DNA of 64,000 nucleotides, taken from positions 1-64,000 of the forward strand of contig NZ_FXAK01000001.1 in the NCBI RefSeq assembly GCF_900177515.1, given 5' to 3'. Origin of the DNA: Azospirillum oryzae. Its GTDB lineage: Bacteria; Pseudomonadota; Alphaproteobacteria; Azospirillales; Azospirillaceae. A model generated the notes under the pieces. The model saw nothing but the letters and a program-made list of their open reading frames with translations, was not told the origin of the DNA and made no database searches. The number at the start of each line of letters is the position of its first letter. The first letter of the stretch is position 1. Both the position numbers and the translations under genes were made by a program. Positions 62,386 through 64,000 of this stretch are shown here, one piece after another.

Positions 62386-63429
62386 TTACTTCTGCGGCGC
62401 GCCGGACAGGATCCAGGCGACCAGGGTCTTGGCGTCGTCGATGCTGAGGTCGTCCTGCGGCGGCATCGGCACGGCGCCCCAGGAGCCTTCGCCGCCGGCC
62501 TTGACCTTGGAAACCAGGGCCTCGGCGTTGTTCTTGCCGCGGTAGCGCGCGGCGATCTCGCTGTAGCTCGGGCCGACGATGCGGGTATCGACGGCATGGC
62601 AGGACAGGCAGCCGGACTTCTCCGCCAGCGCCAGGGCGGGGGAGGGAGCCTCAGCCGCCGCCGTATCCGGGCCGGTGCGCTGGCCGCGGACCGGCCCGAT
62701 GACGCGGTTCTGTTCGGCGATGTTGCCGTGGGCGCCGCGGGCATGCTCGGGCAGCTGCGAGGCCAGCTCGGCCTTCGGCTTGCAATTGGTCATGCAGACG
62801 GCATTGGCGGTGTCGGGCTTGGCCGCCATGCCGGGGAAGTCCAGGCCGGGCCAGAGGGCGTGGGCGGTGGTCATGCCGTTGCGGTTCGGCATCCGCTGCT
62901 GCACGTCGCGGATCGTCGCGTCGGTCAGGGTGAAGTCGTCCGGGACGATCTCCGCGAGGTTCAGCAGATAGGCCAGCACGGCATAGACGTCGTCGTCGCT
63001 CAGCGACTTCGGCGCGTTCCACGGCATGGCGCGGCGGATGTAGTCGTAGAGGGTGGAGACGCTGGCGACCTTCATGAAGGTCGTCCGCGCCGGGAAGTCG
63101 GTGCGTTTCAGCGCCGCCACATGGCCGGTCTTGATGTCCTCGGCGGTGGTGCCGCCGACCAGCGGGTTGAAGACGCTGTTGCTCTCACCGAAGGTGCCGT
63201 GGCAGCTGGCGCATTTCTCCTCCCAGATCTCCATGCCGCGCGACACGGTGCCGGAGCCCTTGGGCAGGCCGCTGAAGTCGGGACCGACGTCGATGTCCCA
63301 GGCCTTCAGTTCCGCCGGGGAGGCCGGACGGCCGACGCTGGAGGGGCCGTCCGCCAGCACCGGTGCCGTCCAGGCGAGCATCGCACCGAAGGCTGACGCC
63401 AGGAGGGCCGCTTTACAGGATCTGGACAT
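62386..63429 (-). CDS. soxD: Diheme cytochrome c SoxD of the sulfane dehydrogenase
   Basis: A 347-residue exported cytochrome with two heme motifs, CASCH (73-77) and CLSCH (274-278), and a signal peptide ending near VLADGP. The SoxCD complex oxidises the sulfane sulfur on SoxY to the sulfone level with transfer of six electrons. Its start lies inside the end of soxC (17-base overlap). VCMTNCKPKAE between the domains holds two extra cysteines typical of SoxD. Confidence 0.93.
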   Translation of the reverse strand: MSRSCKAALLASAFGAMLAWTAPVLADGPSSVGRPASPAELKAWDIDVGPDFSGLPKGSGTVSRGMEIWEEKCASCHGTFGESNSVFNPLVGGTTAEDIKTGHVAALKRTDFPARTTFMKVASVSTLYDYIRRAMPWNAPKSLSDDDVYAVLAYLLNLAEIVPDDFTLTDATIRDVQQRMPNRNGMTTAHALWPGLDFPGMAAKPDTANAVCMTNCKPKAELASQLPEHARGAHGNIAEQNRVIGPVRGQRTGPDTAAAEAPSPALALAEKSGCLSCHAVDTRIVGPSYSEIAARYRGKNNAEALVSKVKAGGEGSWGAVPMPPQDDLSIDDAKTLVAWILSGAPQK

Positions 63430-64000
63430 TGTTCACGTCCCCGCTTTCGGCAACCTGCCAGGTCTGGATCGCGTTGTTGTGGTAGATCGACCGCGTGCCG
63501 CGCACCGCGCGCAGCTGGCCGTAGGCGGGCTGGACGAAGCCGGTCTCGTCCATCGCGCGCGATTGCAGCAGCGCCGGCCGGCCGTCCCAATTCCAGGGCA
63601 GGGTGAAGCGGGTCAGGCATTTGGATAGGACCGGCGTCTGCAAGGTCGCTTGCGTCCAGTTGATGCCGCCGTCGACCGACACGTCCACCCGCTTGATGGC
63701 GCCGCGGCCCGACCAGGCGAGCCCGCTGATGGTGAAAAATCCCTTGTCCAGCAGCGTCTGGCCGCCCGACGGGCTGGTGATGACCGACTTGCATTCCTGG
63801 ATGGAGGTATATTGCCGGTGCTGGCCGTCGGGCATCAGGTCGATGTAGTGGACCGCCTCGTCCTTGGCGGCATAGGGACGGTCGCCGACCTCGATCCGGC
63901 GCAGCCACTTCACCCAGGAGACGCCCTGCACCCCCGGAACCACGAGCCGCAGCGGATAGCCGTTCTCCGGCCGCAGCATCTCGCCGTTCTGGCCGTAGGC
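63413..64000 (-). CDS. soxC: Sulfane dehydrogenase molybdoprotein SoxC, C-terminal part (partial)
   Basis: The reading frame stays open to the right edge, so at least 195 C-terminal residues are present and the start is beyond the window. PENGYPLRLVVPGVQGVSWVKWL is the end of the molybdopterin domain of sulfite-oxidase-fold enzymes (given here in overview), and VDGGINWTQATLQ followed by RSRAMDETG-like segment QSRAMDETGFVQP belong to the dimerisation domain. The next gene, soxD, encodes its cytochrome partner. This is the catalytic subunit of SoxCD. Confidence 0.92.
   Translation of the reverse strand, partial: AYGQNGEMLRPENGYPLRLVVPGVQGVSWVKWLRRIEVGDRPYAAKDEAVHYIDLMPDGQHRQYTSIQECKSVITSPSGGQTLLDKGFFTISGLAWSGRGAIKRVDVSVDGGINWTQATLQTPVLSKCLTRFTLPWNWDGRPALLQSRAMDETGFVQPAYGQLRAVRGTRSIYHNNAIQTWQVAESGDVNNVQIL

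Overview
The window is very GC-rich, densely coded, and has ATGA/GTGA-type start-stop overlaps throughout. Gene content (malonate decarboxylase, sox thiosulfate oxidation, Liv and Dpp ABC importers, many LysR/IclR/TetR/GntR-controlled catabolic cassettes, CsbD/YeaQ stress proteins) fits a metabolically versatile alphaproteobacterium. An Azospirillum-like member of the Rhodospirillales is my best guess, inferred from style and content, not proven. No rRNA, tRNA, insertion sequence, prophage or CRISPR array was recognised.

Layout. 1-1036: 3' end of a malonate decarboxylase locus (mdcB end, mdcH). 1068-13165 (minus strand): a likely 12-kb catabolic run under a divergent LysR gene: M20 deacylase, class II aldolase, peptide-type ABC importer, ketopantoate-reductase-like enzyme, carbamoylase-type amidohydrolase, acetylpolyamine-amidohydrolase-type deacetylase and an EamA exporter. 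14583-18969: stress proteins (CsbD, YihY/BrkB, YeaQ/GlsB) and a soluble hybrid histidine kinase. 18966-28543: MocR regulator with EamA exporter, lactate-permease-family transporter, vapBC toxin-antitoxin, ydfG-like SDR, ilvA, and a LysR/MFS pair. 28735-29541: a methyltransferase.

29558-50645 is the most interesting part. A minus-strand run of 11 genes (41013 to 29558) encodes an MBL-fold hydrolase, an FAD oxidase, a LeuC/LeuD-type hydro-lyase, a PEP-mutase/isocitrate-lyase-superfamily lyase with an altered active-site loop, a complete branched-chain-type (Liv) ABC importer and a second FAD oxidase. A divergent IclR gene flanks it. Next come a two-domain alpha/beta-hydrolase without a serine nucleophile, an acyl-CoA synthetase, a TetR regulator, and an SDR / acyl-CoA dehydrogenase / phosphotransferase / DUF6285-like / histidine phosphatase operon. 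The last set matches the logic of the levulinate (Lva) and ACAD10/11 4-hydroxyacyl-CoA pathway, in which a 4-hydroxyl is phosphorylated and then eliminated. A near-identical 17-bp dyad lies in front of the transporter/hydro-lyase run and in front of the hydrolase/synthetase pair, suggesting that both halves are one regulon.

50650-55632: LysR/SDR pair, then a GntR-controlled amidohydrolase plus dicarboxylate-type transporter, with a perfect 16-bp palindrome ahead of the regulator. 55649-64000 (minus strand): a sox cluster in the order soxC-D-Y-Z-A-X-B, then a DsrE-like periplasmic protein, a YeeE/YedE thiosulfate-transporter-like protein and a SoxH-like MBL protein; soxC runs off the right edge.

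A family of roughly 105-160-bp GC-rich inverted repeats occurs five times. In both ABC operons one copy lies exactly between the binding-protein gene and the first permease gene, and another copy forms the shared 3' end of two convergent genes.
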